From: a virus | Length of the DNA: 31,988 bases | Virus record (IMG/VR): IMGVR_UViG_3300008448_007598 | Span: 1-31,988 of that record | Reading direction: 5' to 3' (one strand) | Part shown: positions 19,107 to 28,083 of the stretch, piece after piece | How the letters are laid out: every line of letters begins with the position of its first letter | Numbering within the stretch: the stretch's first letter is position 1 | Translations under genes and position numbers: made by a program | The notes under the pieces: model-generated | Told to the model about the DNA's origin: nothing | Database searches by the model: none | Seen by the model: only the letters and a program-made list of their open reading frames with translations

Positions 19107-19114
19107 TATAAATA
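19107..19114 (+). promoter_or_regulatory. Probable T4-type late promoter (TATAAATA)
   Basis: A perfect TATAAATA octamer lies in the 43-nt gap, 13 nt before the ATG at 19128, with GGAG at 19119-19122 as ribosome site. A TTGACA at 19093-19098 is also present, but no matching -10 sits 16-18 nt downstream of it. Confidence 0.6.
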
Positions 19115-19127
19115 ATACGGAGATATT

Positions 19128-19559
19128 ATGCCAGCAGGAAGATACGATATTTACGCAGATCAAGGGTCCACCTTCAAAATACACCTTCAATATAATTATA
19201 GCGGTGGTACTGGTATTGATTTAACAAATTTTACTGGTGCTATGCAAGTTCGTAGATCCTATAAAGATCCAGATGTTATCTTATTTTTGACTCAAAATGG
19301 GGTGACTGGTGGTGGTATAACTGGAGAATTTACTTCTGGCGTTGATGGAGTTTTGGGAGTAGGTGGAATAAGTTTTAATACTGCCATAGATGGTACTGGT
19401 AAAACTGGTGGAATGTTAATTAAAATCGACTCAGATACTATGAAAAATACACCATATGGTAAACATTTTTATGATTTTGAAATTATTAATAGTGTTGGTG
19501 AGATTATGAGACTTATAGAAGGAACTTTTGAGATTTCTAGAGAAATTACAAAGACATAA
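19128..19559 (+). CDS. Phage tail/baseplate-associated protein, small beta-sandwich type
   Basis: 143 residues. It shows a pattern common in phage baseplate-linked proteins (BppU N-terminal-like): an opening strand YDIYADQGSTFKIHLQY, then IDLTNFTGAMQVRRS, a MLIKIDSDTM segment, and a closing YDFEIINSVGEIMRLIEGTF. Such domains typically link fibres to the baseplate or tail tip. It is preceded by its own late promoter and a good GGAG site, so it may start a separate late transcript running through the fibre paralogues downstream. The fold assignment rests on pattern recognition only. Confidence 0.68.
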   Translation: MPAGRYDIYADQGSTFKIHLQYNYSGGTGIDLTNFTGAMQVRRSYKDPDVILFLTQNGVTGGGITGEFTSGVDGVLGVGGISFNTAIDGTGKTGGMLIKIDSDTMKNTPYGKHFYDFEIINSVGEIMRLIEGTFEISREITKT

Positions 19560-19569
19560 ATAATAAATA

Positions 19570-20589
19570 ATGGCACTAAGTAACTCAACAAAGTTGATAA
19601 TAACCAGAGAGGATTCAGTAAAAGTTCTTACTGTAACTCCTGTTGGTCTTATGGGTCCACCTGGACCTTGTGGTGGTCTTCTTATTGATGTTTCTGGAGG
19701 TATAATTGGTGTTTGTGGATCTACAGGAATTAATGTTTCTTCCCCTGTACAGGGAGAACAATTTATATCTTTAGACTTATCAGATCCAGGTTTAGTTGCA
19801 CCATATTCTCCAAGTTCCCATACCGCATTTACTTCACTTTCAGCAGATACTGGAACTGCAAGAAAGATAGCATTTTTACAGGCAGATGGTGGAATAACAT
19901 TTGATTATATAAGAAATTATGATGTATTTAAACCAAGTGAATTTTTATTACAAATATCATCATTTACAATTCCATCACTTTCGACTACTCAACTTATTGG
20001 ATCTGGAACAAATTTAGAATTAGATGGCAAGATAGCATCTGCATCATATACACAAACTGTAAATTTAGCAACTATTTCTATATTAAATTCTGATGGAGAT
20101 ACAGATACAACTTCTGGTGGTTTCCCACAAACATTGACAACTCCATTTACAACATATAATTTTGACTCTGGTGATTCTATCTGGTATCCAGCAACTCCTG
20201 GAACTTCTAAAAAATTAAGACTTACAGCAGAAGGTGCTTCAAATACTGCAACTTCTGATATAACTTTAACATTTGTAAATAATGTTTATTATGGTGTGAA
20301 TACAAATGATTCTGCAAATATAGGAAATATTCTTGCTGGTACTAGTAGTACAGTTTTGAGTAATAGTAAAGCAAGACAATTTACAGTCACTGCTGGAACA
20401 AACCAATATATCTATTATAGTTATCCTTCAAGATTAGGAACAGCAACCTTTACTGTTGGTGGATTTGAAGGCGGTTTCCGTTTAATTTCAACAGAATCTC
20501 ATACAAATTCATTAGGATTTATTGAAAATTATTATGTATATCGTAGTGATAATACGGGTTTAGGAAATACAACTGTAGTGGTGTCATAA
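19570..20589 (+). CDS. Tail-fibre-type structural protein
   Basis: 339 residues. The N-terminal part has ITREDSVKVLTVTPVG and a very short collagen-like piece (GPPGPCGG). The middle is strand-rich with FQTLTTP-like repeats. The C-terminal 90 residues form a distinct domain (ARQFTVTAGTNQYIYYSYPS, FTVGGFEGGF, then NYYVYRSDN) that I have seen as a repeated C-terminal domain in virion proteins of large marine phages, though I cannot name it. No ribosome site stands out; the gap to the previous gene is AATAAATAATAA-like. Location in the virion is inferred from the block. Confidence 0.65.
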   Translation: MALSNSTKLIITREDSVKVLTVTPVGLMGPPGPCGGLLIDVSGGIIGVCGSTGINVSSPVQGEQFISLDLSDPGLVAPYSPSSHTAFTSLSADTGTARKIAFLQADGGITFDYIRNYDVFKPSEFLLQISSFTIPSLSTTQLIGSGTNLELDGKIASASYTQTVNLATISILNSDGDTDTTSGGFPQTLTTPFTTYNFDSGDSIWYPATPGTSKKLRLTAEGASNTATSDITLTFVNNVYYGVNTNDSANIGNILAGTSSTVLSNSKARQFTVTAGTNQYIYYSYPSRLGTATFTVGGFEGGFRLISTESHTNSLGFIENYYVYRSDNTGLGNTTVVVS

Positions 20590-20590
20590 C

Positions 20591-21271
20591 ATGCCAGTTA
20601 ATTTAATTTCCAATATACTTCCTAAGAATAGAGAACAAAATGTCTCAAATAATTCTTTTTTCTATATCTTGGATAGTGCAAATATAGATTTTAAAGTTCA
20701 GGGTATACAAGAAAATTCTTCTTTCGTTCCAGTTTCTACATTAAATAATAAGTATATAATTAAGAATGCTTTATCGTTAAATGCAAATTTTGGTTCAATA
20801 TCAGGTTTAGAGGATAATGATATAGTGAGATGTACTGGATCTACATATGAATTATACTTAGATGTAAGTAATCCAAAAACAGACGGTGGAACCATCGTTT
20901 ATAATGAAGCAAATTCTAAAAATTATGTTTATAATGGCACAGAGTGGGCGTTACTTGGAACAGATTTTAGTGGAATTACTGGTACTCAGAATCAAATTAT
21001 TGCAACAACAAATGCTGTTGGTGCGACTTTATCCTTATCTCCTAACGTAATAATAGTACAATCTTTACAAACTCCAATACTAATATTTGCAAATGGAATC
21101 ACTTTTGGTGGTGTTGGAGATGTTGTACAATTAACAGGTAATATACATATTACAGGTAATTTAATCGTTGACGGAGAGATTATAACTAAGACAGCAGTAA
21201 GAGGATACACCTTTGACGCTGACGTTGAACAGATTACAGACATGGCAGTAGACTCAGGAGACTACACTTAA
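20591..21271 (+). CDS. Tail-fibre-type structural protein
   Basis: 226 residues. After an N-terminal region without a known motif (MPVNLISNILPKNREQ) comes DNDIVRCTG, a YNEANSKNYVYNGTEWALLG piece of the kind found where phage fibres dock to the baseplate, and a C-terminal NIHITGNLIVDGEIITKT repeat-like strand pair typical of fibre shafts. The stop shares its last base with the next ATG (TAATG), so it is coupled to the 825-residue fibre. Probably a linker or short fibre in the same assembly. Confidence 0.62.
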   Translation: MPVNLISNILPKNREQNVSNNSFFYILDSANIDFKVQGIQENSSFVPVSTLNNKYIIKNALSLNANFGSISGLEDNDIVRCTGSTYELYLDVSNPKTDGGTIVYNEANSKNYVYNGTEWALLGTDFSGITGTQNQIIATTNAVGATLSLSPNVIIVQSLQTPILIFANGITFGGVGDVVQLTGNIHITGNLIVDGEIITKTAVRGYTFDADVEQITDMAVDSGDYT

Positions 21272-23748
21272 TGGCAAACCCAAGAATTCAACATAAAAGA
21301 GGACCAAACGCACCAACATTAGGAAGCGGAATAACTGCTGGTGAATTTGCTATTCGTTTAGGAACTGGTCCACTAGGTCCATTTGAAGTATATGTTGGTA
21401 TCAGTGGAGATGCTACTCCTGTACGAGTTGGTGCTCAAGTTGTTGAAAATTTCAATGATCTTTCTCATAATAAATTAGTTTCACAACAAGCAATTGCAGA
21501 ATATGTTGGTGCTCAGTTTGCTTCACAAGTTACTGGTGTTTGCTTCATGGAAGGACCATCGGAAGGTCAAGGAACCATTGATATTAAACAATCAGTTGGT
21601 GGTCCAGGATCTGGATTTTCTGGTCTTGTAGGTGTAACTTTCCAAATTTCATTTGCTAAAAATATTTCACCAGATCCAGGAAATCCTTCTGGAACTGAAG
21701 CACAGCAAGCAACAGATGAAAATGGAGCATACTATAATCATAAAGTATTAGTTGGTGATGGTAATGATGGATTAAATCCAAAAGCAATATATTTAGGTGA
21801 ATTTTTAGGTTACGTTGGTCACTGTGGTGGTGATTTTACTGTAGATCAATATGGTAAAGGAACTATTACTAAAATTATAGGATCTAGTAATGGTGGTCTT
21901 GGATTTACTGCTCTTGGTTTAACATACGGAGAAATTCCAGTATGGACAAATGATGCAGGAGGATGGACTGCTGCTAGACTTTTAGGTGGAACTGGAATTG
22001 CAGTTACAACTTCATCGTCTGGTGGTATTACTCTTGGACTTTCAAATAATGGAGTTGTTGCAGGATCATATGGAAATGCTTCTACTTCACCATTACAAAT
22101 TCCAGTATTTACTGTTGATGATACAGGAAGAATTACTGTCGCAGAAGAAGCTAATATAAGTTTATATAATGTTCAAGGTGGATTTACTGCATATGTTACA
22201 CCAATTATTGAATCGTATTTTGATGATGGAGCAATTGATGGGGGATTTGTCTACTCTGATGTTGTTGGTGGTCTAATAACTCTCACAAATACTGGTGTTA
22301 CTGGCATTTCTGTAAATGGAACATATTATACTGGTGGTATTATACTTTCTGCTGGTTCTGGAATTACATTATCTGCTTCAGGAACAAATCCAGAAACGAT
22401 TACCATAGGTAGTCTTGGAGTCGTTGGTGCTTCTGGATATATTTCATTACAAGGTCATACGCAAGGAAATGTTTATCTTTCAAATCCTACTGGATCAAAT
22501 AATTTAGTATTTATTAAGGGTGGATATACTGGTGGATTTGATGCAAGTACTGGTACATGTGGATATGCAGTATATGTAGGACTTAGTTCTGGAATTCAAT
22601 TACCTTCAAATATTTCATCAGCATCTAACGCATTTATTAGAATTCCAACTGGATTTACTGGATTTGGTGGATTCGGTGGAGCATGTTTTGGCACTCAAAT
22701 AGTATCAGGTGGCACTGGCGGTGCTAGAGGTTTCTTAGAAGTTAACAGAATTCAAGCAACTGGTAATAATAAAATTAATACAGGATGGGGAGCAAACAGT
22801 ATTGCTGGTACAGTTCTCGAACTTGATGCTCGTGGTGGAACTGTTGATGGAGAAACTACAAATACAATTTATGATGGTAGAAATGCAAAGATTGTTCTTG
22901 CATCATATCCTTCTGATCAATCAAATCTTGTTACAGATATTAATGGTGTATATAATAGTACTTCTCTTGCATCTGGATATCAAATAGGTGGACCTAATCG
23001 TGTAAATTCATTACCTGGACTTAGTGCAGGTAATATTGATATGCGATCAGGAACAATAAGACTTTATAAGAATGCAAGAGTTGAAAAACATCTTGTTGTT
23101 GGTGGAAATATTTACACACTTGGTAATTATTTTGACAATACTGGTGCTACTGTAGACTTTACAAAGATTGCATATATTGCAAATAATAATTTCTTAGGAA
23201 CGAATGGAACAGGTGGATTCCAGCATAACTACGGTGCTACCTTTGGTGCTGGATTGATGGTTCTTGGTGCTTCCTATGGAACAGGTCTTTCTGGTGATTC
23301 TGGTATTATTTACCGTGTAAAGACTGGTGGTGCTGCATCTGGTGCTACTTCTGCGTTCTTTGGATTTCACGGTCCAAGCATGGCATTTGTTGCCAGAGTT
23401 GCTACATCTTCATCTGGAATAGCGTCTGGTGGTAATCTATATGGTCCAATGTCCTTTGCTTCTCCATCGACTGATTTTGCTCCATTGTTTGTAGGATCAG
23501 TTAACGGAATTACTTTAGAACAACATTCGGGAACTACAGGAGCATCAATTAGTATTGCTAGAGGTCATAGATTAGGACTATGTGGAGCATTTGGTCTTAC
23601 TTTCGGCATTACAGGAAATAATACTGTATTGATTCCAGCAGAAGGTTCTCCAGCAACAGTAACAACACTCGTAACTCTTACAAATACACAAACATTAACA
23701 AATAAGACATTGGGAGCAGATTGTATTATAGATTGTGGAACTTATTAA
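21271..23748 (+). CDS. Large tail fibre protein with Mtd-type N-terminal adaptor
   Basis: 825 residues, the largest gene here. The first 75 residues (PRIQHKRGPNAP, GITAGEFAIRLG, VYVGISGD) follow the major-tropism-determinant-like N-terminal domain (xIxxRRGT...ltxGELxxxxxxxxlyiG). A second short module (LSHNKLVSQQAIAEYV) corresponds to TSNSDLRIPTQKAVKSY in the next three genes. The rest is glycine/serine/threonine-rich shaft with many TGG turns, and the C terminus carries LTNTQTLTNKTLG, a common fibre ending. No reverse transcriptase or variable-repeat cassette is near, so this is not an obvious diversity-generating target. Likely a receptor-binding fibre. Confidence 0.78.
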   Translation: MANPRIQHKRGPNAPTLGSGITAGEFAIRLGTGPLGPFEVYVGISGDATPVRVGAQVVENFNDLSHNKLVSQQAIAEYVGAQFASQVTGVCFMEGPSEGQGTIDIKQSVGGPGSGFSGLVGVTFQISFAKNISPDPGNPSGTEAQQATDENGAYYNHKVLVGDGNDGLNPKAIYLGEFLGYVGHCGGDFTVDQYGKGTITKIIGSSNGGLGFTALGLTYGEIPVWTNDAGGWTAARLLGGTGIAVTTSSSGGITLGLSNNGVVAGSYGNASTSPLQIPVFTVDDTGRITVAEEANISLYNVQGGFTAYVTPIIESYFDDGAIDGGFVYSDVVGGLITLTNTGVTGISVNGTYYTGGIILSAGSGITLSASGTNPETITIGSLGVVGASGYISLQGHTQGNVYLSNPTGSNNLVFIKGGYTGGFDASTGTCGYAVYVGLSSGIQLPSNISSASNAFIRIPTGFTGFGGFGGACFGTQIVSGGTGGARGFLEVNRIQATGNNKINTGWGANSIAGTVLELDARGGTVDGETTNTIYDGRNAKIVLASYPSDQSNLVTDINGVYNSTSLASGYQIGGPNRVNSLPGLSAGNIDMRSGTIRLYKNARVEKHLVVGGNIYTLGNYFDNTGATVDFTKIAYIANNNFLGTNGTGGFQHNYGATFGAGLMVLGASYGTGLSGDSGIIYRVKTGGAASGATSAFFGFHGPSMAFVARVATSSSGIASGGNLYGPMSFASPSTDFAPLFVGSVNGITLEQHSGTTGASISIARGHRLGLCGAFGLTFGITGNNTVLIPAEGSPATVTTLVTLTNTQTLTNKTLGADCIIDCGTY

Positions 23749-23765
23749 AATAAATAGTTTATATT

Positions 23766-24791
23766 ATGGCAGATCCAAAGATTAAAATTAAAAGAGGGAC
23801 TGGAAAACCCTCCAACTGGAATGGTGTTAGTGGGGCAACGGCAGGAGAACTGTATGTTGACTTCACCAATACATCATTTTATATTGGAAATACTTTTGGA
23901 CAAGCAATTACTTTTAGTAACTTAATTGATCCTGACCCAAATTTGACTTCAAATAGTGATCTACGTATACCCACACAAAAAGCAGTAAAAAGTTATGCGG
24001 AAGCGAATTTATCTTCGTCTGGTGGATCTCCAGATTTATTCATGATTAGACAAATTGCACCAAGTGACAGTAATGCTCTATATACAATAGATGATGAAGA
24101 AAATTCAAATTCTGTAAGTCGTGGAACGAGTGCAACAATTGCTGAAATAGATAATAGATTTACTGAATTCTTTTTTGATATTAATAAAGGATATGGATCA
24201 AATCCACCTCCACATATTTTAAGAACAAGATCTGATTCTATTTTTAAATCTGGAAATGAATTTTCTTCTCAATTAGATTCAGCAAAGATTATACAAACTT
24301 CAGGATCCAGTATTAAAGCATTTGTGTCATATCAAATAAGTTTTGATTTAATTGGGAATGACTTTGCAGATTTAGCGGGTCAAACTGTAAGAAGGGCAGC
24401 AATAAGAGTTACAACTTTTCTTGGTGGAAATCCTATAATAAAATATTTTTTACCAAATTATATTGTACCTGGAGATTCAACTGCATCTACTTCTTTGTTT
24501 CCATATGGAAACGCAAATTTATATGTAGTGTCGTCTAGTGGAATTATTGATTTTCCGCATATAGGTGACGGATCGTTATCTGATGGAACTGGATATATTG
24601 AATTAGTTTGGGGTATTTCGAACTGTAATTTAAACTTAGTTGAACCACCATTTTTCAATAACTATAGATATGCTGGGCGATCAACGATTCCCGATGTCAC
24701 TAAACAACATTATCCTTATGGTCATATTAACAATACATTTGCTTCAATAGATATAGGATATGCTACTAGATTGAGTGTTATAAGGATTTAA
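23766..24791 (+). CDS. Tail fibre/receptor-binding paralogue 1 (shared adaptor, own C-terminal part)
   Basis: 341 residues. It opens with DPKIKIKRGTGKPSN, ATAGELYVDFTNTSFYIGNT and DPNLTSNSDLRIPTQKAVKSYAE, the adaptor and coiled linker shared with the genes at 21271, 24794 and 25507. From about residue 90 the sequence is unique and strand-rich, ending in an aromatic-rich C-terminal part (FFNNYRYAGRS). The architecture indicates one attachment module carrying a different tip, so this may be an alternative or co-mounted receptor-binding protein. The preceding gap (23749-23765) holds only AT-rich sequence (AATAAATAG) and no clear GGAG. Confidence 0.7.
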   Translation: MADPKIKIKRGTGKPSNWNGVSGATAGELYVDFTNTSFYIGNTFGQAITFSNLIDPDPNLTSNSDLRIPTQKAVKSYAEANLSSSGGSPDLFMIRQIAPSDSNALYTIDDEENSNSVSRGTSATIAEIDNRFTEFFFDINKGYGSNPPPHILRTRSDSIFKSGNEFSSQLDSAKIIQTSGSSIKAFVSYQISFDLIGNDFADLAGQTVRRAAIRVTTFLGGNPIIKYFLPNYIVPGDSTASTSLFPYGNANLYVVSSSGIIDFPHIGDGSLSDGTGYIELVWGISNCNLNLVEPPFFNNYRYAGRSTIPDVTKQHYPYGHINNTFASIDIGYATRLSVIRI

Positions 24792-24793
24792 AT

Positions 24794-25507
24794 ATGGCAG
24801 ATCCAATAGTTCAGATTAAAAGAAGAACCACAACTCCTGCAAGACCACTGGCAATGACTGAAGGAGAACTTGCATGTAACTTATCAGATAGTTCTTTTTA
24901 TATAATAAATAATTCATCATCTGCAATAACTTTTGGAACTAGAATCGATAGTTCTACTAGTTTATCATCTAATAGTGACAATAGAATTGCCACACAAAAT
25001 GCTATTAAAACTTATGTTGATTCTTTAAATACAAGCAGTGGTTTACAATATCACATGAGAGAAACAAATACTGCTTTACCTATTAATGGAAATAACGACA
25101 CAATAATTGTCTTTGGTTCAGAAATAACAAATAATATTACTGGATTGAATTATTCGGGAGGTACATTTACAAATAGCACGGGAATTACTATGTGTTTACA
25201 CATAGATTATGTTATTCCTAGATCTAATACAAGTGCATTAGGATTTTTCTGCACGTGGATTCAGACAACTGGAGAAAAAGCAAAAACAAAATATGGAGGA
25301 TGCTATCAGACAACCAATGGTAATCCAGTATCAACTAATTTTACTACTCTAAATAGTGGAAGTGCAATAATTGCACTTTCTCCATCTACAGGATTTTCGA
25401 TATGTGCTGCAATTGGAAGAGGAACCACAGGAACCGCAATTGTATCAAATGCAATATCAAATGCTGATGAAGAAAATAAAGCAAAAGTAAATATATTTAA
25501 ATTCTAA
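24794..25507 (+). CDS. Tail fibre/receptor-binding paralogue 2 with C1q-like tip
   Basis: 237 residues. Adaptor: DPIVQIKRRTTTPAR, MTEGELACNLSDSSFYIINN, STSLSSNSDNRIATQNAIKTYVD. C-terminal part (about 90-237): NNITGLNYSGGTFTNSTGIT, a strand array and KVNIFKF. The last 140 residues share a TGLNYSGGTFTN/SGISYLNGNFTN pattern and overall strand order with the next gene, resembling small C1q/TNF-like jelly rolls used as fibre tips. It starts 2 nt after the previous stop and ends by TAATG overlap with the next gene. A recent duplication with divergence is likely. Confidence 0.7.
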   Translation: MADPIVQIKRRTTTPARPLAMTEGELACNLSDSSFYIINNSSSAITFGTRIDSSTSLSSNSDNRIATQNAIKTYVDSLNTSSGLQYHMRETNTALPINGNNDTIIVFGSEITNNITGLNYSGGTFTNSTGITMCLHIDYVIPRSNTSALGFFCTWIQTTGEKAKTKYGGCYQTTNGNPVSTNFTTLNSGSAIIALSPSTGFSICAAIGRGTTGTAIVSNAISNADEENKAKVNIFKF

Positions 25508-26196
25508 TGGCACATCCAATATTTAAAATTAAAAAAAATATATCAACTGAAGATGTTATCTCAGGAATAACACAAGGTGAATTGTTTGTAAATTTAGTAA
25601 CAAATACACTTTATATAGGATCAACTGCTAGTACAATTCCTATTTGTGGAGAAGTCGATCCAAATCCAAATCTTACATCAATTAGTAATTCTAAAATACC
25701 TACGCAGAAAGCAGTAAAAACTTATATTGATAATATTCCTCAAATATCAGTAAATGGACTTGAAGAAAGAAAAACAGTAATTACTCAAAATTTGAATAGT
25801 TCTCCTACAGTTAGTATTAAAATTAATTTCACTGGTCCTATTGCTGATGAAATATCAGGTATAAGCTATTTAAATGGAAATTTTACTAATATTTCAAACC
25901 AAACTATGGCGATTAATGTTTCTGGACATGTTGCTATTAGAACAACTAGTATTGGAAATGCAAGAATTATAACTTTTATACAAAGAAATGATGGTAAAAA
26001 ATTTGGAGCAAATACTTATAATTTACTAGACGCAAGTGGAGTTACGGGATCAATTTTAGATTTTAATAGTACATTTAATCTAAATAGTAATCAAAACTTT
26101 TCAGTTTTTGCTAGACATGATGTAGGAAGTTCTATAATTAGCGGTGGTGTTGGTGATGTTTTTCAAAATAAAATTAGTATTTATAGATTATCTTGA
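25507..26196 (+). CDS. Tail fibre/receptor-binding paralogue 3 with C1q-like tip
   Basis: 229 residues. The adaptor (HPIFKIKKNIS, GITQGELFVNLVTNTLYIGS, then NLTSISNSKIPTQKAVKTYID) is the most diverged of the four but clearly related. The C-terminal jelly-roll-like part (SGISYLNGNFTNISNQTMAI, RIITFIQRNDGKKF, FSVFARHD, KISIYRLS) is related to that of 24794. Coupled to the previous gene by TAATG. Its stop TGA lies inside the -35 element of the dut promoter, marking the end of the structural block. No terminator hairpin with a T-run is visible between. Confidence 0.7.
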   Translation: MAHPIFKIKKNISTEDVISGITQGELFVNLVTNTLYIGSTASTIPICGEVDPNPNLTSISNSKIPTQKAVKTYIDNIPQISVNGLEERKTVITQNLNSSPTVSIKINFTGPIADEISGISYLNGNFTNISNQTMAINVSGHVAIRTTSIGNARIITFIQRNDGKKFGANTYNLLDASGVTGSILDFNSTFNLNSNQNFSVFARHDVGSSIISGGVGDVFQNKISIYRLS

Positions 26197-26221
26197 TTTA
26201 TTACATTTTGCATGATATACT
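26193..26221 (+). promoter_or_regulatory. Sigma70-type extended -10 promoter of dut
   Basis: TTGATT (26193-26198), a 17-nt spacer, and TATACT (26216-26221) with the extended TG at 26213-26214. The -10 ends only 6 nt before the ATG at 26228, so transcription would begin on or next to the start codon and dut mRNA would be leaderless or nearly so. A second promoter with the same layout (TTGATTTAT...CATGnTAnACT) is at 28033-28060. Host-type sigma70 use is inferred. Confidence 0.55.
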
Positions 26222-26227
26222 TTCACC

Positions 26228-26770
26228 ATGAACACACTAAAAGTTTACAAAAAATATTCAGACGTTAAAAACATAGAATTTGCCACAAGAGATTCTGCAT
26301 GTTTTGATATCTCAGCATATATTCCATATCAACAATCAGTAAAAGCATTTACTACTACAAATGATGAGGTAGAAAAACTCGCTATTCAAGAGCAAAATAC
26401 TGAATGTTTTATTGAACTACCTCCACAATGGAGAGCATTAATTCCTACTGGTCTAATTCTAGATATCCCCACATCTTATTGTGTAAAAATTTATGCTAGA
26501 TCTGGTCTTTCTACTAAGAAAGGATTGAATCTTATAAACTCTACTGGTATAATTGACTCTGATTATATACAAGAACTTTTTATTCCAATTTTCAATAATT
26601 CTCAACAGAAATTGAGAATTTCAAATGGAGACAGAATTGCTCAAGGAAAAGTTGAAGTATTGATTAGACATAAGGTTGAATATATTAATGAAAGACCAGA
26701 AAGAAAAAGTGATCGTAATGGTGGATTCGGATCAACAGGAGTCGAAGGAATGTCTCCAGTCGTTTTCTGA
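26228..26770 (+). CDS. dut: dUTPase (dUTP diphosphatase)
   Basis: 180 residues with all five trimeric dUTPase motifs: I, DSACFDI (22-28); II, ARSGLS (about 92-97); III, GIIDSDY (about 106-112); IV, NGDRIAQ (about 135-141); V, GGFGSTG (about 164-170, the phosphate-binding C-terminal arm). It splits dUTP to dUMP and pyrophosphate, keeping uracil out of phage DNA and supplying dTMP synthesis. An insertion of about 25 residues follows motif I (FTTTNDEVEKLAIQEQNTEC), as in several phage enzymes. No ribosome site precedes the ATG; the promoter directly upstream implies a leaderless start. The 3' end overlaps the methylase reading frame by about 50 nt. Confidence 0.95.
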   Translation: MNTLKVYKKYSDVKNIEFATRDSACFDISAYIPYQQSVKAFTTTNDEVEKLAIQEQNTECFIELPPQWRALIPTGLILDIPTSYCVKIYARSGLSTKKGLNLINSTGIIDSDYIQELFIPIFNNSQQKLRISNGDRIAQGKVEVLIRHKVEYINERPERKSDRNGGFGSTGVEGMSPVVF

Positions 26771-28082
26771 TATTCAAGATCATTTCAAGAATGCACCATC
26801 TGAAGATCGAATTCCATTCATAGTTGGTTCTGATTGGGATGCACTGACTAACAACTTTACAAAAGAACAAATCAAGGATGGTTTTGCCGAATATATCATA
26901 ACAAATAATATTCCTTTTCCATATAGACAAATAGAAAAGGATGATGTTGTATTTAAATTTAATAATCTTAAGAATATTTCATATTCTGATTTTATTATGG
27001 ACAACTCATGTGAAGTAGTCGAGAAATACAATGATTATAAGTATCCTTTTTCGACTCATGGAAAATTTGTAATATCATTTGGTCATTATCATAATGATAT
27101 AAGCAATTATTATCAACAGAAAAATAGATACGATTGCTCTTCATATACCTTTAAATCTCCAAATGAAATCTGGAACAGTAAAGATCTTCTTTCAAAGATG
27201 AACTGGACTTTTTGGAGATTTGACGTAAATGGAATCAATATTGATAAGATTCGTGGATCGTTCAGACTTGGATCTTACGTTGCTACACAATTTAAACCTC
27301 ATGTAGCAAAAACAATTTATGATTTTGTTGCGAATAAAACAAAAGATAAAGTTAAATCAACTCTAGACATCAGCATGGGATGGGGTGATCGTCTTGCTGG
27401 ATTCTATACATCAAAGATGAACCAATACGTTGGATTTGATCCAAATCCTACAGTGTTTGAAGTTTATAAAACACAGTGCAAAGATTATGAACTTTTTTTA
27501 TCTGGAGAAGATCCACTAATAACAAATTTCAAAATCAAAGTTAACGACAATACATACGATGCATTTCATTGTATAGGTAAATCTGGTAAAGAAGTATATG
27601 CATATAATGCCCCAGCAGAAGAAATGTTGCATATAATTTATGCAAATAAATTTGATTGCATATTCACATCTCCACCATATTTTTCCACAGAAAAGTATTC
27701 AGAACAGTCTCCTGAAAATCAATCATGGTTCAAATATCCAGAATATAACAACTGGTGGAACAAGTTCTTTAAACCAGTGATGACTGCCTGTTATCGATCA
27801 TTAAAAGATGACGGATTGATGTTGATTAATATCATGGATCCAACTATTGATGGGACTAGATACAATACGTGCGATCAGTTGGTAGACCATGTGATTTCCA
27901 TCGGAGGTTATTTTGATGGTCAGATTGGAATGAGAATTAAGCAACGACCGAAAAACATAGATGCAAAGAGTTTGAATAAGCATTTACTCAACACATTTAT
28001 TGAGAATATTTGGTGCTTTTCGAAGAATAAATTTGATTTATCTTTTAAACATGCTACACTAGAATCACTTTTTGGAGATTAA
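26718..28082 (+). CDS. DNA amino-methyltransferase-like protein (SPPY motif)
   Basis: About 454 residues. A substrate-binding region near residue 190 (SFRLGSYVATQFKPHVAKTI) precedes the SAM motif I LDISMGWGDRLAGF (about 216), the acidic turn YVGFDPNP, and the catalytic motif IV TSPPYFSTEKYS (about 317). TSPPY is the form typical of N4-cytosine and some N6-adenine DNA methylases. The first 200 residues have no known match to me and may form the target-recognition part. There is no restriction gene beside it, so it probably protects phage DNA. The open frame extends upstream to a TTG at 26676 with ATGs at 26688 and 26718. I prefer 26718 because it minimises overlap with dut, but the start is not certain. 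Confidence 0.78.
   Translation: MVDSDQQESKECLQSFSDIQDHFKNAPSEDRIPFIVGSDWDALTNNFTKEQIKDGFAEYIITNNIPFPYRQIEKDDVVFKFNNLKNISYSDFIMDNSCEVVEKYNDYKYPFSTHGKFVISFGHYHNDISNYYQQKNRYDCSSYTFKSPNEIWNSKDLLSKMNWTFWRFDVNGINIDKIRGSFRLGSYVATQFKPHVAKTIYDFVANKTKDKVKSTLDISMGWGDRLAGFYTSKMNQYVGFDPNPTVFEVYKTQCKDYELFLSGEDPLITNFKIKVNDNTYDAFHCIGKSGKEVYAYNAPAEEMLHIIYANKFDCIFTSPPYFSTEKYSEQSPENQSWFKYPEYNNWWNKFFKPVMTACYRSLKDDGLMLINIMDPTIDGTRYNTCDQLVDHVISIGGYFDGQIGMRIKQRPKNIDAKSLNKHLLNTFIENIWCFSKNKFDLSFKHATLESLFGD
28033..28060 (+). promoter_or_regulatory. Sigma70-type extended -10 promoter before the DUF1599-polymerase pair
   Basis: TTGATT (28033-28038), 16-nt spacer, TACACT (28055-28060) with TG at 28052-28053, inside the 3' end of the methylase gene. 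It is very like the dut promoter: both contain TTGATTTAT and CATGnTAnACT. It would give a leader of about 17 nt with GGAG before the ATG at 28084. Confidence 0.5.
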
Positions 28083-28083
28083 A

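Noticed and set aside
21271-26196. Diversity-generating retroelement, suggested by Mtd-like N-terminal domains
   Set aside because: No reverse transcriptase, template repeat or matching variable repeat is seen in the window; only the N-terminal adaptor is Mtd-like.
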